A program made the position numbers and the translations under genes. 64,000 bases of DNA, from the NCBI GenBank assembly GCA_035642535.1, contig DASQSE010000150.1, positions 1 through 64,000 on the forward strand, in the 5' to 3' direction. The notes under the pieces are model-generated. The model was given only the letters and a program-made list of their open reading frames with translations. It did no database searches and had not been told where the DNA came from. Shown here piece by piece: positions 24,217-33,482 of this stretch (positions within the stretch are counted from its first letter, which is position 1; each line of letters opens with the position of its first letter). This DNA is from Jatrophihabitans sp035642535 (GTDB lineage Bacteria > Actinomycetota > Actinomycetes > Mycobacteriales > Jatrophihabitantaceae).

Positions 24217-25338
24217 ATGGCCCGCGATGCGGATGTGATCGTCGTCGGACTCGGCGGAATGGGCAGCGCGGCAGCCTACCACCTCGCGCGGCGCGGCCGA
24301 GCGGTGCTCGGCTTCGATCGCTTCCCGCCCGGCCACGCCAACGGGTCGTCGCACGGCCGAAGTCGGATGATTCGCGACGCGGTCGACGAGCGATACGCGC
24401 CGTTGGTGCGCCGCGCGCGCGAGTTGTGGGCTGACCTCGAACAGGAGTCCGGACGCAGCCTGGTGCGCACGAACGGGCAACTGACGATCGCTGCGAAAAA
24501 CGACGCGAGCCTGGCGCGCTTCGCCGCGAGCGCGACGAAGTTCGGCGTGCCTCACGAACTGCTCTCGGCCGAGGCGGTCAACACCCGCTTCGCCGGCTTC
24601 GCACTGCCGGACGAACTCGGCGCGCTCTACGAGCCGGACGCCGGGACGCTCGCGCCCGAGGAGTGCGTCGCGGCGCACGCGGAGCTCGCCGCCAAGCACG
24701 GCGCCGACCTGCATTACGAAGAGCCGGTGGTGACCTGGCGGGCCGAGGGCGACGGTGTCGTCGTCGAGACCGAGACGGGCAGCTACCCGGCGGCCCGGCT
24801 CGTCATCACACCCGGCCCGTGGGCACCGGAGCTGTTGCAGAGCCTCGACGTGCCGTTCGCGGTGCAGCGCATCTCCAACGTGCACTTCGAACCCGACGGC
24901 CTCGACGATGCGGACGTCGCGGCGCTGCCCAACTTCGCGATGAACGTCGCCGAAGGTGATTTCTACGTCCTGCCGCACGAACCGCCGTGGGGCGTCAAGA
25001 TCGGACTGCACGACCGGCGGGAGACCTGCTCGGCCGACACCATCCGTCGGGACGTCGCGCAAGCGGAGGTCGACGAGTATCGGAACGTGCTGCAGCGCTA
25101 CCTGCCCGGGTCCGCCGGCACGGTGCTGCACACGCTCACCTGCATGTACACCGACACGCTTGATCTGCACTTCGTCGTCGACGCGCTGCCGGGCGCACCG
25201 AACGTCTTCGTCGGCTGCGGATGCTCCGGGCACGCGTTCAAGGAGACGGCCGTGCTCGGCGAGATCCTCGCCGACCTCGCGATCGACGGACGTACGAAAC
25301 ACGGGATCGACCACTTGTCGGCGGCGCGCTTCGCCTGA
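24217..25338 (+). CDS. FAD-dependent amine oxidase (sarcosine/N-methyl-tryptophan oxidase family)
   Basis: The 373-residue flavoprotein has the FAD-binding GLGGMGSAAAYHLARRG motif at the N-terminus, the GSSHGRSRMIRD segment and CMYTDTLDLHF. The Cys at residue 309 corresponds to the cysteine that carries covalent FAD in monomeric sarcosine oxidase. Such enzymes oxidise secondary or cyclic amines to imines with oxygen and release peroxide. The substrate here is not known. It sits 12 bases after the aldo/keto reductase and 29 bases before the ureohydrolase, so cotranscription is likely. Confidence 0.82.
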   Translation: MARDADVIVVGLGGMGSAAAYHLARRGRAVLGFDRFPPGHANGSSHGRSRMIRDAVDERYAPLVRRARELWADLEQESGRSLVRTNGQLTIAAKNDASLARFAASATKFGVPHELLSAEAVNTRFAGFALPDELGALYEPDAGTLAPEECVAAHAELAAKHGADLHYEEPVVTWRAEGDGVVVETETGSYPAARLVITPGPWAPELLQSLDVPFAVQRISNVHFEPDGLDDADVAALPNFAMNVAEGDFYVLPHEPPWGVKIGLHDRRETCSADTIRRDVAQAEVDEYRNVLQRYLPGSAGTVLHTLTCMYTDTLDLHFVVDALPGAPNVFVGCGCSGHAFKETAVLGEILADLAIDGRTKHGIDHLSAARFA

Positions 25339-25367
25339 CGACGGCCACGTGAAAGGACGGACGGCAA

Positions 25368-26408
25368 ATGAACGGCAGCTCGTGGACGTCGACCGAGGAA
25401 GCCCGCCTCGAACTCGAGACCTGGCCGGACACCAGAGCAGTTGCCCGCTCGTTCTACGGTGCCCCGCTGTGCCCGAATCCGGACGAGCTCAATGCGGACG
25501 TCGCCTTCCTCGGCGTGCCGTTCGACCTCGGCACCGGCGTGCCCGGCGCGCGCTTCGGACCCAATAGCATCCGCGACACCGGCGTGTTCCCGGCGAGCGT
25601 GTATTCGTGTTCGACGCCGGACGGCCGGATGACCGCGCCCGGCTTCTACGACATCGACAGCGACCGGCAGTGGCTCGAGGGCGTCACCATGGCCGATTGC
25701 GGCGACGTCCCCATCGTCCCGTCCGACGTCGAACGGAACTTCTGGCGGATCACCCGAGCGGTGCGCAGCGTCGTCGCCCGCCGGCCGGTGCTGGTCGCGG
25801 TCGGCGGCGACCACGCGATCACGCCGGCCGTGGTGCGCGGCCTCGACTCGTTCGGCGCACTCGACGTCGTGCACTTCGACGCCCACCACGACTTCACCGA
25901 CCACACCGAGGGCATCCGCTGGATGAACGGGTGTCCCGTCCGTCGCGTCTCCGAGTTCCCGTGGGTTCGCAACATCACGCAGATCGGGATGCGGATGACG
26001 CGCAGCCGAGTGCCGATAGACGAGGCCCGCGCCCGCGGCAATCGGATCATCACGACCGACCGGTTCCGAGAGCTCGGGCCGGCGGCGACGATCGCGCAGG
26101 TACCCGAGTCCGACGCGCTCTACGTGACGATCGACATCGACATCCTGGATCCGACGATCTGTCCCGGCACCGGCGCTCCCGAGCCCGGCGGGCTCACCTA
26201 CGTCGAGCTGCGGGATGCGCTGAAGGCGCTCGCCAAGCGCTGTCGGGTCGTCGCATTCGACGTGGTCGAGGTCTCGCCGCCGCTGGACGTACGCGGGCTG
26301 ACGAGCAAGACCGCGTCCCGGCTGATCGTCGACTTCCTCGCGGGGATCATGGACAACCGCGACGTGCCGGCGGACGCGCGCGTCGCCGCGGTGGCGGGCG
26401 GCGGCTAA
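25368..26408 (+). CDS. Ureohydrolase (agmatinase/guanidino-acid hydrolase family)
   Basis: The 346-residue enzyme has all manganese ligands of the arginase superfamily: His149 (GGDH), Asp171, His173 and Asp175 (DAHHD), and Asp256 and Asp258 (TIDIDILDP). These enzymes release urea from a guanidino compound (agmatine, guanidinobutyrate, guanidinopropionate or arginine). Length and the long N-terminal extension fit the agmatinase branch rather than arginase. Together with the flavin oxidase and aminotransferase it suggests breakdown of a guanidino amine. The stop overlaps the convergent MocR gene by four bases. Confidence 0.82.
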   Translation: MNGSSWTSTEEARLELETWPDTRAVARSFYGAPLCPNPDELNADVAFLGVPFDLGTGVPGARFGPNSIRDTGVFPASVYSCSTPDGRMTAPGFYDIDSDRQWLEGVTMADCGDVPIVPSDVERNFWRITRAVRSVVARRPVLVAVGGDHAITPAVVRGLDSFGALDVVHFDAHHDFTDHTEGIRWMNGCPVRRVSEFPWVRNITQIGMRMTRSRVPIDEARARGNRIITTDRFRELGPAATIAQVPESDALYVTIDIDILDPTICPGTGAPEPGGLTYVELRDALKALAKRCRVVAFDVVEVSPPLDVRGLTSKTASRLIVDFLAGIMDNRDVPADARVAAVAGGG

Positions 26409-27925
26409 CCGCTTGCGACGCTCGCGACAGGGCGGCTCCGATCGGCTCCGGTACAGCGGTCGAGTACCTCCGCCAGTGCGCGGACGCCTTTGTAGATCTC
26501 GTTCGGGGTGCAACTCGCGTAGGCGAGCACGAGTCCGGGATCGCGGTGCGGCGCGACCATGTACATCGGGCGCACCGGCAGCACGCCGACCCCGCTCTCG
26601 AGGACCGAGGTGATGACCTCGTCCGTGAACCGCACATTGCGCCACCGGACGTGCAGTTGCAGTCCGGAGCGAGCGGGCCCGACGTCGACGTCGTCGCCGA
26701 ACTCCCGCTGCAACGCATCCAGCATGGCGTCGCGGCGGATGAGGTGGACGCGGCGCAGCCGGCGCAGATGCCGCGCCATGCCGCCCTCCGCGATGAAGCG
26801 GGCCAGCACCGCCTGATGGGAGACTTCGGTCGGGCGCGCCGTCATCCGCTGAATGGCGGCCACGGCGTGCACCAGCGGCGCGGGCACGATCAGGTACCCG
26901 ATCTGGATCGCCGGGTTGAGCACCTTCGTGAACGTGCCGACGTAGGCGACGACCCCGGCCTTGTCCAGTGCCTGCAGCGCCTCGATCACGCCGCCTTCGT
27001 AGGTGAGTTCGCTGTCGTAGTCGTCCTCGATCAGCAGGGTGCGCTGCTCCGCCGCCCAGCGCAGCAGGTCGAGCCGGCGGCGCAGCGAGAGCACCGCGCC
27101 GGTCGGCACCTGATGCGTCGGCGTCAGGTACACGAGCGCGGGCGCTGGTCCGCGCAACGACGTGAGCACGTCCACGCGCAGCCCGTCCGCATCCACCGGA
27201 ACGGGCACGACCTTCGCACCGTGCGAGCGGAACAGGTTGCGGAAGCGCGTCGGCGTCGGATCCTCGATCGCCACCCGGTCGCCGGGCTCGAGCAGGATGC
27301 GCGCCAGGTTGTCGATCGCCTGCTCCATGCCGTTGGTGATGATGATCTGCCCGATCCCGCACTCGATGCCGCGGGTCGTGCGAACGAAGTGCATGATCTC
27401 GCGCCGCAGGTCCAAGTCGCCGGCCGGCGAGAAGTCGATCAGCGACGCGCGGTTGGCCGTGCGCCAGTAGTCGACGACCAGTCGGCGCCACTCGTCGACG
27501 GGGAAGGCGTCGACTGCCGGCGTCAGCGCGCGGTTCAGTCGGTGGCGGAACTCGACGCGCATCGGTTCGTCCACGGTGCGCGCCCACTCTTCGACCCAGC
27601 GCGCAGCACGGTTGAGGACGGGCGAGGCGGACGCGCCGTAGGTCCGGTCGGGCCGGGCTGCCACCGTCACATCGGCAGGCAGGCTCCGCGCCACCGACGT
27701 CCAGGCGCCCACCCGCGCATCGAGGTAACCGTCGGCGATCAGCTGCTCGTACGCGGCCGTGACGGTGCTGCGCGCCACGCCGAGTTGGGCAGCAAGCTGT
27801 CGGGTCGGCGGCAGCCGGATGCCGGACGCGAGGTCGCCGCCGAGAATTGCAGTGCGCAACCACTCGTAGATCTGCCGGTGGATCGGCCGCGGCGCAGCCC
27901 GATCGATGTCGATGGGCATACTCAC
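26405..27925 (-). CDS. MocR-family (GntR/aminotransferase) transcriptional regulator
   Basis: The 506-residue protein has a GntR winged helix (residues about 15-80; PIHRQIYEWLRTAILGG and QLAAQLGVARSTVTAAYEQL, the latter typical) and a PLP-binding aminotransferase-like domain. The PLP lysine lies in GTFTKVLNPAIQIGY. MocR regulators such as PdxR and GabR sense amino compounds through PLP. Here the neighbours suggest control of the amine-degrading operon it faces. It overlaps the ureohydrolase end by four bases and starts 57 bases after the PadR stop on the same strand. Confidence 0.87.
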   Translation of the reverse strand: MSMPIDIDRAAPRPIHRQIYEWLRTAILGGDLASGIRLPPTRQLAAQLGVARSTVTAAYEQLIADGYLDARVGAWTSVARSLPADVTVAARPDRTYGASASPVLNRAARWVEEWARTVDEPMRVEFRHRLNRALTPAVDAFPVDEWRRLVVDYWRTANRASLIDFSPAGDLDLRREIMHFVRTTRGIECGIGQIIITNGMEQAIDNLARILLEPGDRVAIEDPTPTRFRNLFRSHGAKVVPVPVDADGLRVDVLTSLRGPAPALVYLTPTHQVPTGAVLSLRRRLDLLRWAAEQRTLLIEDDYDSELTYEGGVIEALQALDKAGVVAYVGTFTKVLNPAIQIGYLIVPAPLVHAVAAIQRMTARPTEVSHQAVLARFIAEGGMARHLRRLRRVHLIRRDAMLDALQREFGDDVDVGPARSGLQLHVRWRNVRFTDEVITSVLESGVGVLPVRPMYMVAPHRDPGLVLAYASCTPNEIYKGVRALAEVLDRCTGADRSRPVASVASG

Positions 27926-27967
27926 GGGCTGACACTATTCCGCTGCACCGGGCTCGTCTCCGTCGTT

Positions 27968-27993
27968 GTCGGCTAGTGATATCATAGCCCGAC
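27968..27993. promoter_or_regulatory. Long palindrome with TGATATCA between padR and mocR
   Basis: The 26 bases at 27968-27993 (GTCGGCTAG, TGATATCA, TAGCCCGAC) form a near-perfect palindrome with a GATATC centre. It overlaps the PadR stop and lies about 45 bases upstream of the MocR start. It may be an operator for PadR or MocR. The GATATC core matches sites at other promoters of this region. Confidence 0.6.
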
Positions 27994-28377
27994 ATCGCCG
28001 AAGTGCCGCTCCTGTTCGCCATTCTCGGACGTCAGGTCTGCGGGCAGGATCTCGCGCACCAACTCCTCGATCTTGCCGCGCGCCTCGGCGAGCAGCTGCT
28101 CGCCGAGCGGGGTGATCGAGTAGTACTTGCGCAGCTTGCCCTCGACCATCCCGTCCCTGCGAGAGAGGAAGCCGACCTCCTCCATCCGGTGTAGCAGCGG
28201 GTACACGGTACCCGGCGACAGGTAGTAACCGTGCGGCGCCAACCCTTCGATGAGCGAGACCCCGTAGACCGGACCGCGGCTTGCATGGTGGAGCAGATGC
28301 ACTCGCACGAAGCCCAGGAAGAAGTCGCGCAGCATCTTCTCGGCCCTGGCCTGCTCGTCACCTTCGGCGCGTGCCAC
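27982..28377 (-). CDS. PadR-family transcriptional regulator
   Basis: The 131-residue protein is a PadR repressor with the winged-helix motif SLIEGLAPHGYYLSPGTVYPLLHRMEEVGFLSRR (broken in naming) and a short C-terminal coiled helix (ARGKIEELVREIL), the s2-type layout. PadR proteins respond to phenolics or drugs and commonly repress adjacent transporters. The gene follows the ABC substrate-binding gene by 43 bases and precedes mocR by 57. The palindrome overlapping its end may be its operator. Confidence 0.85.
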   Translation of the reverse strand: MARAEGDEQARAEKMLRDFFLGFVRVHLLHHASRGPVYGVSLIEGLAPHGYYLSPGTVYPLLHRMEEVGFLSRRDGMVEGKLRKYYSITPLGEQLLAEARGKIEELVREILPADLTSENGEQERHFGDVGL

Positions 28378-28420
28378 TGGCTCCTCCCCGTGCGTCGCGC
28401 TCTCGGGAAGCCGCGGCGCG

Positions 28421-30475
28421 TCAGCTCTTGTAGTAGAACGTCATCGGTCGCGCGATGGCCGGCGTGATGGCGATCGTGTCATTGACCATGCGCTGAGGTA
28501 CGTTGCCCAGCTTGTTCGTCGCGCAGTAGAGCCCGTAGAGCGCCAGGCCTTGCCCGACGAAGCCGATCCCCCAGACCAAGTCGGCATGCAACTTGTAGAT
28601 CTCCTTGCCGAGCTCGATACGTCGCGCGTCCGGCGCCGTGAGCCCCTCCTGATACATCCGCCAGCCGTCCTCGATGCGCAGCGACGCGGGCGGCTTGGTG
28701 CCCTCTTTGCCGTCGGTGGTCAGCCATTGCGCGTAGGGCTGGCCGATCGCGCCTGAGACACCGACCACGGGCAGGATCGGACCCGCGTTGATGAACACGT
28801 CGGTGGTGATGGCACCGATGCACTGGAACATCACTTCGTTGGCAAGGATCCGCTGCACGAGCAGTGTCGGGTCGACGGTCTGCACGGCGAGGTGGATGCC
28901 GATCTTCTTCCACTGCGGGACGACGGTTTGGGCGACAGCGGCGAAGTCGGTGTAGGACTGGTTGCCGAGCGCCTCGAGTTCGATGCGGCCCTTGCCGTCC
29001 GGGCGCAGCCGGTACCCGTCGCTGTCCTTCTTGCTCAGCCCCATGCCGTCCAGCAGCTTGTTGGCCCGGGCCACGTCGTGGGTCGCCCACTTCGTGCGCC
29101 ACTCCGAGCCCGGGAAGTACGGGCTGGAGTCGGCGACCATGTTGGCGCTCGGGTGGCTGGTGCCCAAGAAATGGATCTGGTTGATCTCGTCGCGGTCGAC
29201 GCCGAGCGACAGCGCCCGCCGGAAATCGGTCTCGCGCAGCAGATCGCCGATCGTCTTGTCCTTCGCGTAGGCGAGGTTGACGCGGAACCCGGCGTCCATG
29301 TCGTTGCTCGGTGCGCGGTAGACGGTGTAGCTGCTGCGCTCCTGATTCTTGACCAGCACGGGCAGGCTGGACAGCGCCAGGCTGCGATCCTCGAAGTCGT
29401 ACTGCCCGCCCACCTCGTGCAGGTTGAGGACCTGGGTGTTGCCGGCGTCCTCGATCGTGATCGTCGGGATGTACGGCAGTTGGTTGCCGGCCGTGTCGAC
29501 CCAGATGCTGTACGGATTCGCCGCCAGCGTCCACGGCGCCTTGGTGGCCGGCCGCGTCGTGACCCAGGGCGACAGCATCGGCAGGGCGGGGTTCTGCGCC
29601 CAGTCCATCAGGTGCAGCAGGTACAGCTGCCAGGTGTCGAAGCCGGCCGCCTTCGCGGCCTTCGTGACGCCGGCCTCCGTGCCGTACTTGGGCAGGTACT
29701 TGGTGAGATAGTGCCTCGGCGCGAACCCACCGAGGCCGGCGAAGCCGCAGTTCGCGAGGCCGCCGATGTCGAACGAACCGGCCAGCATTCTCGGCAGCAC
29801 GCGGTAGGGCACGGGGCACACGTACTCGACCGTGAAGTCGTCCGCCTTCTTGATCTGAATCTGTCCGGCGCTCGTTCTGAGCGACCCCGCGCCGCTGCCG
29901 ATGTCGGTGTTCAGGTCGATGTCCTCGTACCAGAACACGACGTCGTCGGCAGTGAACGGCGAGCCGTCGGACCATTTCATGCCGCGCCGCAGGTGCAGGG
30001 TCATTACCTTGTTGTCGCTGCTGAACTCGTAGCCCTTGGCGAGGTTCGGTACGACTTTCTCGAACTTGTAATCCCAATACAGCAGACTGTCCGGCCCACT
30101 GCAGAACCGGCCGCCGTTGTTCTCGTCGACGCCGACCATCCCGCGCCGGAGTTCGCCGCCGTACTTGCCGACCTCACCCACCGGCTTGAGCACCAACGGG
30201 TCCTGACCGATGCGTTCCGAGACCGATGGCAGCTTGCCGGCCGCGACTCGCTGCGCGAACTCGGGCGACTCGCTGAGCTTCGTCGGGAAGCTGCCCGTAT
30301 CGGTGACGAGTTCGGCACCCTGCAGGGGCGGAAGGCTCGGTGACGCGGTGGGGTTGGTCGTCCCGTTGCGATCGCTCGAGCCGTCGTTCGTGCACGACGC
30401 GAGCAGTAGTGCGCCGCCTCCAGCGAGCGCAGCGCTGCCGAGGAACCGCCTGCGCGTGAAGTCGGAAGCTGGCAT
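28421..30475 (-). CDS. ABC transporter substrate-binding lipoprotein, family 5 (peptide/opine type)
   Basis: The 684-residue product starts with a twin-arginine signal (TRRRFLG) and a lipobox (LLLASC), so it is a Tat-exported lipoprotein. The body is a family-5 solute-binding protein, as used for dipeptides, oligopeptides, opines and nickel. Markers include YWDYKFEKV, SDGSPFTADDVVFWYED and SLGVDRDEINQIHFLG. I take the ATG at 30475. An in-frame ATG at 30694 would add a long unlike leader. It is remote from the oppBCDF genes (34-38.4 kb) but carries the same promoter motif, so both should act together. It heads the padR-mocR operon. Confidence 0.82.
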   Translation of the reverse strand: MPASDFTRRRFLGSAALAGGGALLLASCTNDGSSDRNGTTNPTASPSLPPLQGAELVTDTGSFPTKLSESPEFAQRVAAGKLPSVSERIGQDPLVLKPVGEVGKYGGELRRGMVGVDENNGGRFCSGPDSLLYWDYKFEKVVPNLAKGYEFSSDNKVMTLHLRRGMKWSDGSPFTADDVVFWYEDIDLNTDIGSGAGSLRTSAGQIQIKKADDFTVEYVCPVPYRVLPRMLAGSFDIGGLANCGFAGLGGFAPRHYLTKYLPKYGTEAGVTKAAKAAGFDTWQLYLLHLMDWAQNPALPMLSPWVTTRPATKAPWTLAANPYSIWVDTAGNQLPYIPTITIEDAGNTQVLNLHEVGGQYDFEDRSLALSSLPVLVKNQERSSYTVYRAPSNDMDAGFRVNLAYAKDKTIGDLLRETDFRRALSLGVDRDEINQIHFLGTSHPSANMVADSSPYFPGSEWRTKWATHDVARANKLLDGMGLSKKDSDGYRLRPDGKGRIELEALGNQSYTDFAAVAQTVVPQWKKIGIHLAVQTVDPTLLVQRILANEVMFQCIGAITTDVFINAGPILPVVGVSGAIGQPYAQWLTTDGKEGTKPPASLRIEDGWRMYQEGLTAPDARRIELGKEIYKLHADLVWGIGFVGQGLALYGLYCATNKLGNVPQRMVNDTIAITPAIARPMTFYYKS

Positions 30476-30582
30476 CGACCGCCCCTGTCCTCGTGCTCGA
30501 GTCAGCTCCGCTGCTCGAGCGTTGATGGGTGAACTGGCTACTGCGTTTCGCGCCATTAGGAGGTCCGGTTTACCTATTGCAT

Positions 30583-30625
30583 TTCGATATCGCCGGATGC
30601 TAGCGAGCGCAGATATCGCTGTCAA
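30583..30625 (-). promoter_or_regulatory. Promoter and GATATC operators of the solute-binding gene
   Basis: On the minus strand TTGACA (30625-30620) and TAGCAT (30602-30597) are 17 bases apart. A GATATC word lies in the spacer (centre about 30614), and a second (TCGATATCG, about 30584-30592) lies at the expected transcript start. A repressor bound here would block RNA polymerase. The leader to the ATG is about 115 bases. Confidence 0.65.
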
Positions 30626-30814
30626 CGCCTCGTTTGCTTGCGTTCTGGGATTCCCGAATTTGCGGCGTTCATCGACAGATTGGCCTGATAACAAACCGTG
30701 TCGATTGGCCTTATGGCAGACCAGCTTGGCGGCTATTCAGGGCTGCGGCGAGCCGGCACCGGGTCACTGAAACTGCCGATCTTCGATCGACGATCGTCCG
30801 TAGCATTACGCCTC

Positions 30815-32215
30815 ATGGCGCGCGTGCTCATCTCGCAGGCGGCGGACTTCCCCCGCTGGTACCAGGAGGTCATCGCCAAGGCCGAGCTGGCCGACAACGG
30901 CCCGGTTCGCGGCACCATGGTCATCCGGCCTTACGGGTTCGCGCTGTGGGAACGGATCCAGGCAGAGATGGACGCGCGCATCAAGGCGTGCGGCGCGCAG
31001 AACGCGTACTTCCCGCTATTCATCCCGCAGTCGCATCTCAGCCGGGAGGCCGAGCACGTCGAGGGGTTCAGCCCCGAGTTGGCCGTCGTCACGCACGCCG
31101 GCGGCAAGCAGCTCGACGAGCCCGTCGTCGTGCGCCCCACGTCGGAGACCGTGGTCGGCGAGTTCATGGCCAAGTGGGTGCAGAGCTACCGCGACCTGCC
31201 GCTGCTGCTCAACCAGTGGGCCAACGTGGTGCGCTGGGAGCTGCGTCCGCGCATCTTCCTGCGCACCAGCGAGTTCCTCTGGCAGGAAGGGCACACCGCG
31301 CACGCCGACCACGACGATGCGCGCGACTATGCGCGGCGCATCCTCCATGAGGCGTACGAGGATCTGATGCTCAGGCTGCTGGCCGTCCCGGTCGTGGTCG
31401 GCCGCAAGACGCGCCGCGAACGCTTCGCCGGTGCGATCAACACCCTCACCTGCGAGGCGATGACGCGCGACGGCAAGGCACTGCAGATGGGCACCTCGCA
31501 CGAGCTCGGGCAGAACTTCGCGCGCGCGTTCGACATCGGCTACCTCTCGCCGGACGGCCGTCGCGAACTGGCCTGGACTACGTCGTGGGGCTCTTCCACC
31601 CGGATGGTCGGCGGTGTGATCATGGTGCACGGCGACGACGACGGACTGCGCATCCCGCCCGCGCTCGCGCCCACCCAGGTCGTGGTCATCGCGATCAAGG
31701 CCGACGCAGTCGACGCAGTAGCCAAGATCGCTGCCGAACTGCGCGACGCCGGGCTGCGGGTCGCGGTCGACGACCGCGCCGACCTCCCGTTCGGCCGGCG
31801 CGCGGTCGATTGGGAGCTCAAGGGGGTGCCGCTGCGCGTGGAGGTCGGGCCGCGCGACCTCGAGGCGAACGTCGCCACGCTGGTGCGGCGGCTCTTCGGC
31901 GGCAAGGCGCCGGTCCCGCTCGGTGAGCTGACCGGGCGCCTCACCCGGCTGGTCGAGGACGAGCAGCAGGCGATGCTCGATGCGGCGCGCACCGAACGCG
32001 ACGCGCGGATCGCCGATGTGTCAACGGTCCAGGACGCGGCCGCCGCTGTCGCCGACGGCTGGGCCCGGCTGCCCTGGGCCGAGGTGGGCGAGGACGGGGA
32101 GGACGCGCTGGCCCGGCTCGGCGTCACCGTGCGGTGCCTGCAACGTCCCGACGGCTCGGTGCCCGACAGCGACACCGAGCCCGATCTCGTCGCCTACGTC
32201 GGCCGCGCGTACTGA
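30815..32215 (+). CDS. proS: Prolyl-tRNA synthetase, archaeal/eukaryal (type 3) form
   Basis: The 466-residue class II synthetase has motif 2 and motif 3 of the archaeal-like ProRS, namely LRTSEFLWQEGHTAHA, GRKTRRERFAGA and the QMGTSHELGQNFA segment. The C-terminus ends in the conserved Tyr. It lacks the cis-editing insertion of the bacterial type. It also lacks a clear zinc-binding cysteine quartet in the C-terminal domain, where only one Cys (VRCLQ) is left. Type 3 ProS occurs in several actinobacteria as the main or second enzyme. Divergent from the solute-binding gene, it may be a housekeeping gene caught in the locus or a resistant copy. A bacterial-type proS elsewhere would decide between these. 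Confidence 0.85.
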   Translation: MARVLISQAADFPRWYQEVIAKAELADNGPVRGTMVIRPYGFALWERIQAEMDARIKACGAQNAYFPLFIPQSHLSREAEHVEGFSPELAVVTHAGGKQLDEPVVVRPTSETVVGEFMAKWVQSYRDLPLLLNQWANVVRWELRPRIFLRTSEFLWQEGHTAHADHDDARDYARRILHEAYEDLMLRLLAVPVVVGRKTRRERFAGAINTLTCEAMTRDGKALQMGTSHELGQNFARAFDIGYLSPDGRRELAWTTSWGSSTRMVGGVIMVHGDDDGLRIPPALAPTQVVVIAIKADAVDAVAKIAAELRDAGLRVAVDDRADLPFGRRAVDWELKGVPLRVEVGPRDLEANVATLVRRLFGGKAPVPLGELTGRLTRLVEDEQQAMLDAARTERDARIADVSTVQDAAAAVADGWARLPWAEVGEDGEDALARLGVTVRCLQRPDGSVPDSDTEPDLVAYVGRAY

Positions 32216-32231
32216 TTGGGCGTCGCCCGGA

Positions 32232-33482
32232 TCAGACGGTGACGGGCACGGCCGGCGGGACAGCGCGCTCGGGCAGATCGCGCAGCCGGCGCACCGGGCT
32301 GGCCAGAATCGCCAGGCAGGCGGCGGCATGCACGGCAGCGAGCACTGCAATACCGGCGCGCAGGCCGAGCGAGCTGCCGAGCCAGCCAGCGACCACGCCG
32401 GCGATCGGCATGGTGCCGAAGTTGACCGCCTGCGCCGATGTCACGACCCGTCCCATCAACTCCGCCGGGATGTAGGCCAGCCGCCATCCGGCGCGGATGA
32501 CGTTGAGCGCCACGACCGTGCCCGCCACGCCAACCTCGCCCGCGACGATCAGCGCCAAGCCGGCACCAGCGCCGCCGAACGGCACGAGCAGCACGACCAT
32601 CGCGCCGAGTTGGAAGACTACGTTGGCGCGCGCACTGCCGAGCCGCCGTGCGGCGCGGTCGGCGATCGCGGCACCGATCACCCCGCCGGCGCTGCCCGCC
32701 ATGAACACCGCACCAACTGCGCCTGGCTCGAGGCCGACGTTCCGGACGAGGAAGAGGACGAGCAGTGTCTCCAATCCGGTCAGGCCGAAGTTCGAGAGGC
32801 CGCCGAGGACGATGAACCAGCGCAGGTATCGATCCCGGGCGACGAAGCGCATGCCTGCCCGGATGCGCGTGCCGAGCCGCTCGTGCTGCTCGCGAGTGCC
32901 GGGTGAGTCGACCTTGAGCCGGCTAAGGCAGCAGGCCGATACGAGGAAGCTGGCCGCGTCGACGACCAATCCGGTCGCCGCGGACAGCCATTGCGCGAGC
33001 AGACCACCGAGCCCCGGGCCGGCGACGTTGGCCGCCGACTCGGTGCCGGTCAGCCGGGCGTTCGCGCCGACGTACTGCTCGGGCGCGACCACCACGCCGA
33101 TCAGGCGCGGGTAGGCGGCGCGGAAGAACACGGTGGCCGCGCCGGTCACGCCCGCGACGACGTAGAGCTGACCGAGCGTCAAGGCGTCCAGCGCGGCCGC
33201 GATCGGCACCGATCCCATTGCGGCCGCAGACACCAGGTCGGCCGTGAGCATGGTGCGCCGCGCCGACCAGCCGTCGACCCAGGCCCCGGCAGGCAATCCG
33301 ATGAGCAGCCACGGCACCCAGGCGGTCGCGGTGAGGAGGCCGAGCCCGGTGGGGCCGACGTGCAGCGTCGTGATCGCCAGCAGCGGCAGGAGTAGCCCGG
33401 AGGTCGCGGTGCCGAGCAGGCTGACACCCTCGCCGAACCAGAGCACGCCGAAGCCGCGGCCGCCGAGCATGCGGGCGCTCAC
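32232..33482 (-). CDS. MFS transporter
   Basis: The 416-residue protein shows about twelve hydrophobic segments and typical MFS loops (DGWSARRTML between helices 2 and 3, and ADRAARRLGSARANVV in the second half). It resembles drug exporters of the MFS_3 group. The GTG at 33482 overlaps the ArsR stop as GTGA, so the exporter and the ArsR protein are one transcript. The 3' end is 17 bases from the convergent proS. Substrate unknown. Confidence 0.82.
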   Translation of the reverse strand: MSARMLGGRGFGVLWFGEGVSLLGTATSGLLLPLLAITTLHVGPTGLGLLTATAWVPWLLIGLPAGAWVDGWSARRTMLTADLVSAAAMGSVPIAAALDALTLGQLYVVAGVTGAATVFFRAAYPRLIGVVVAPEQYVGANARLTGTESAANVAGPGLGGLLAQWLSAATGLVVDAASFLVSACCLSRLKVDSPGTREQHERLGTRIRAGMRFVARDRYLRWFIVLGGLSNFGLTGLETLLVLFLVRNVGLEPGAVGAVFMAGSAGGVIGAAIADRAARRLGSARANVVFQLGAMVVLLVPFGGAGAGLALIVAGEVGVAGTVVALNVIRAGWRLAYIPAELMGRVVTSAQAVNFGTMPIAGVVAGWLGSSLGLRAGIAVLAAVHAAACLAILASPVRRLRDLPERAVPPAVPVTV

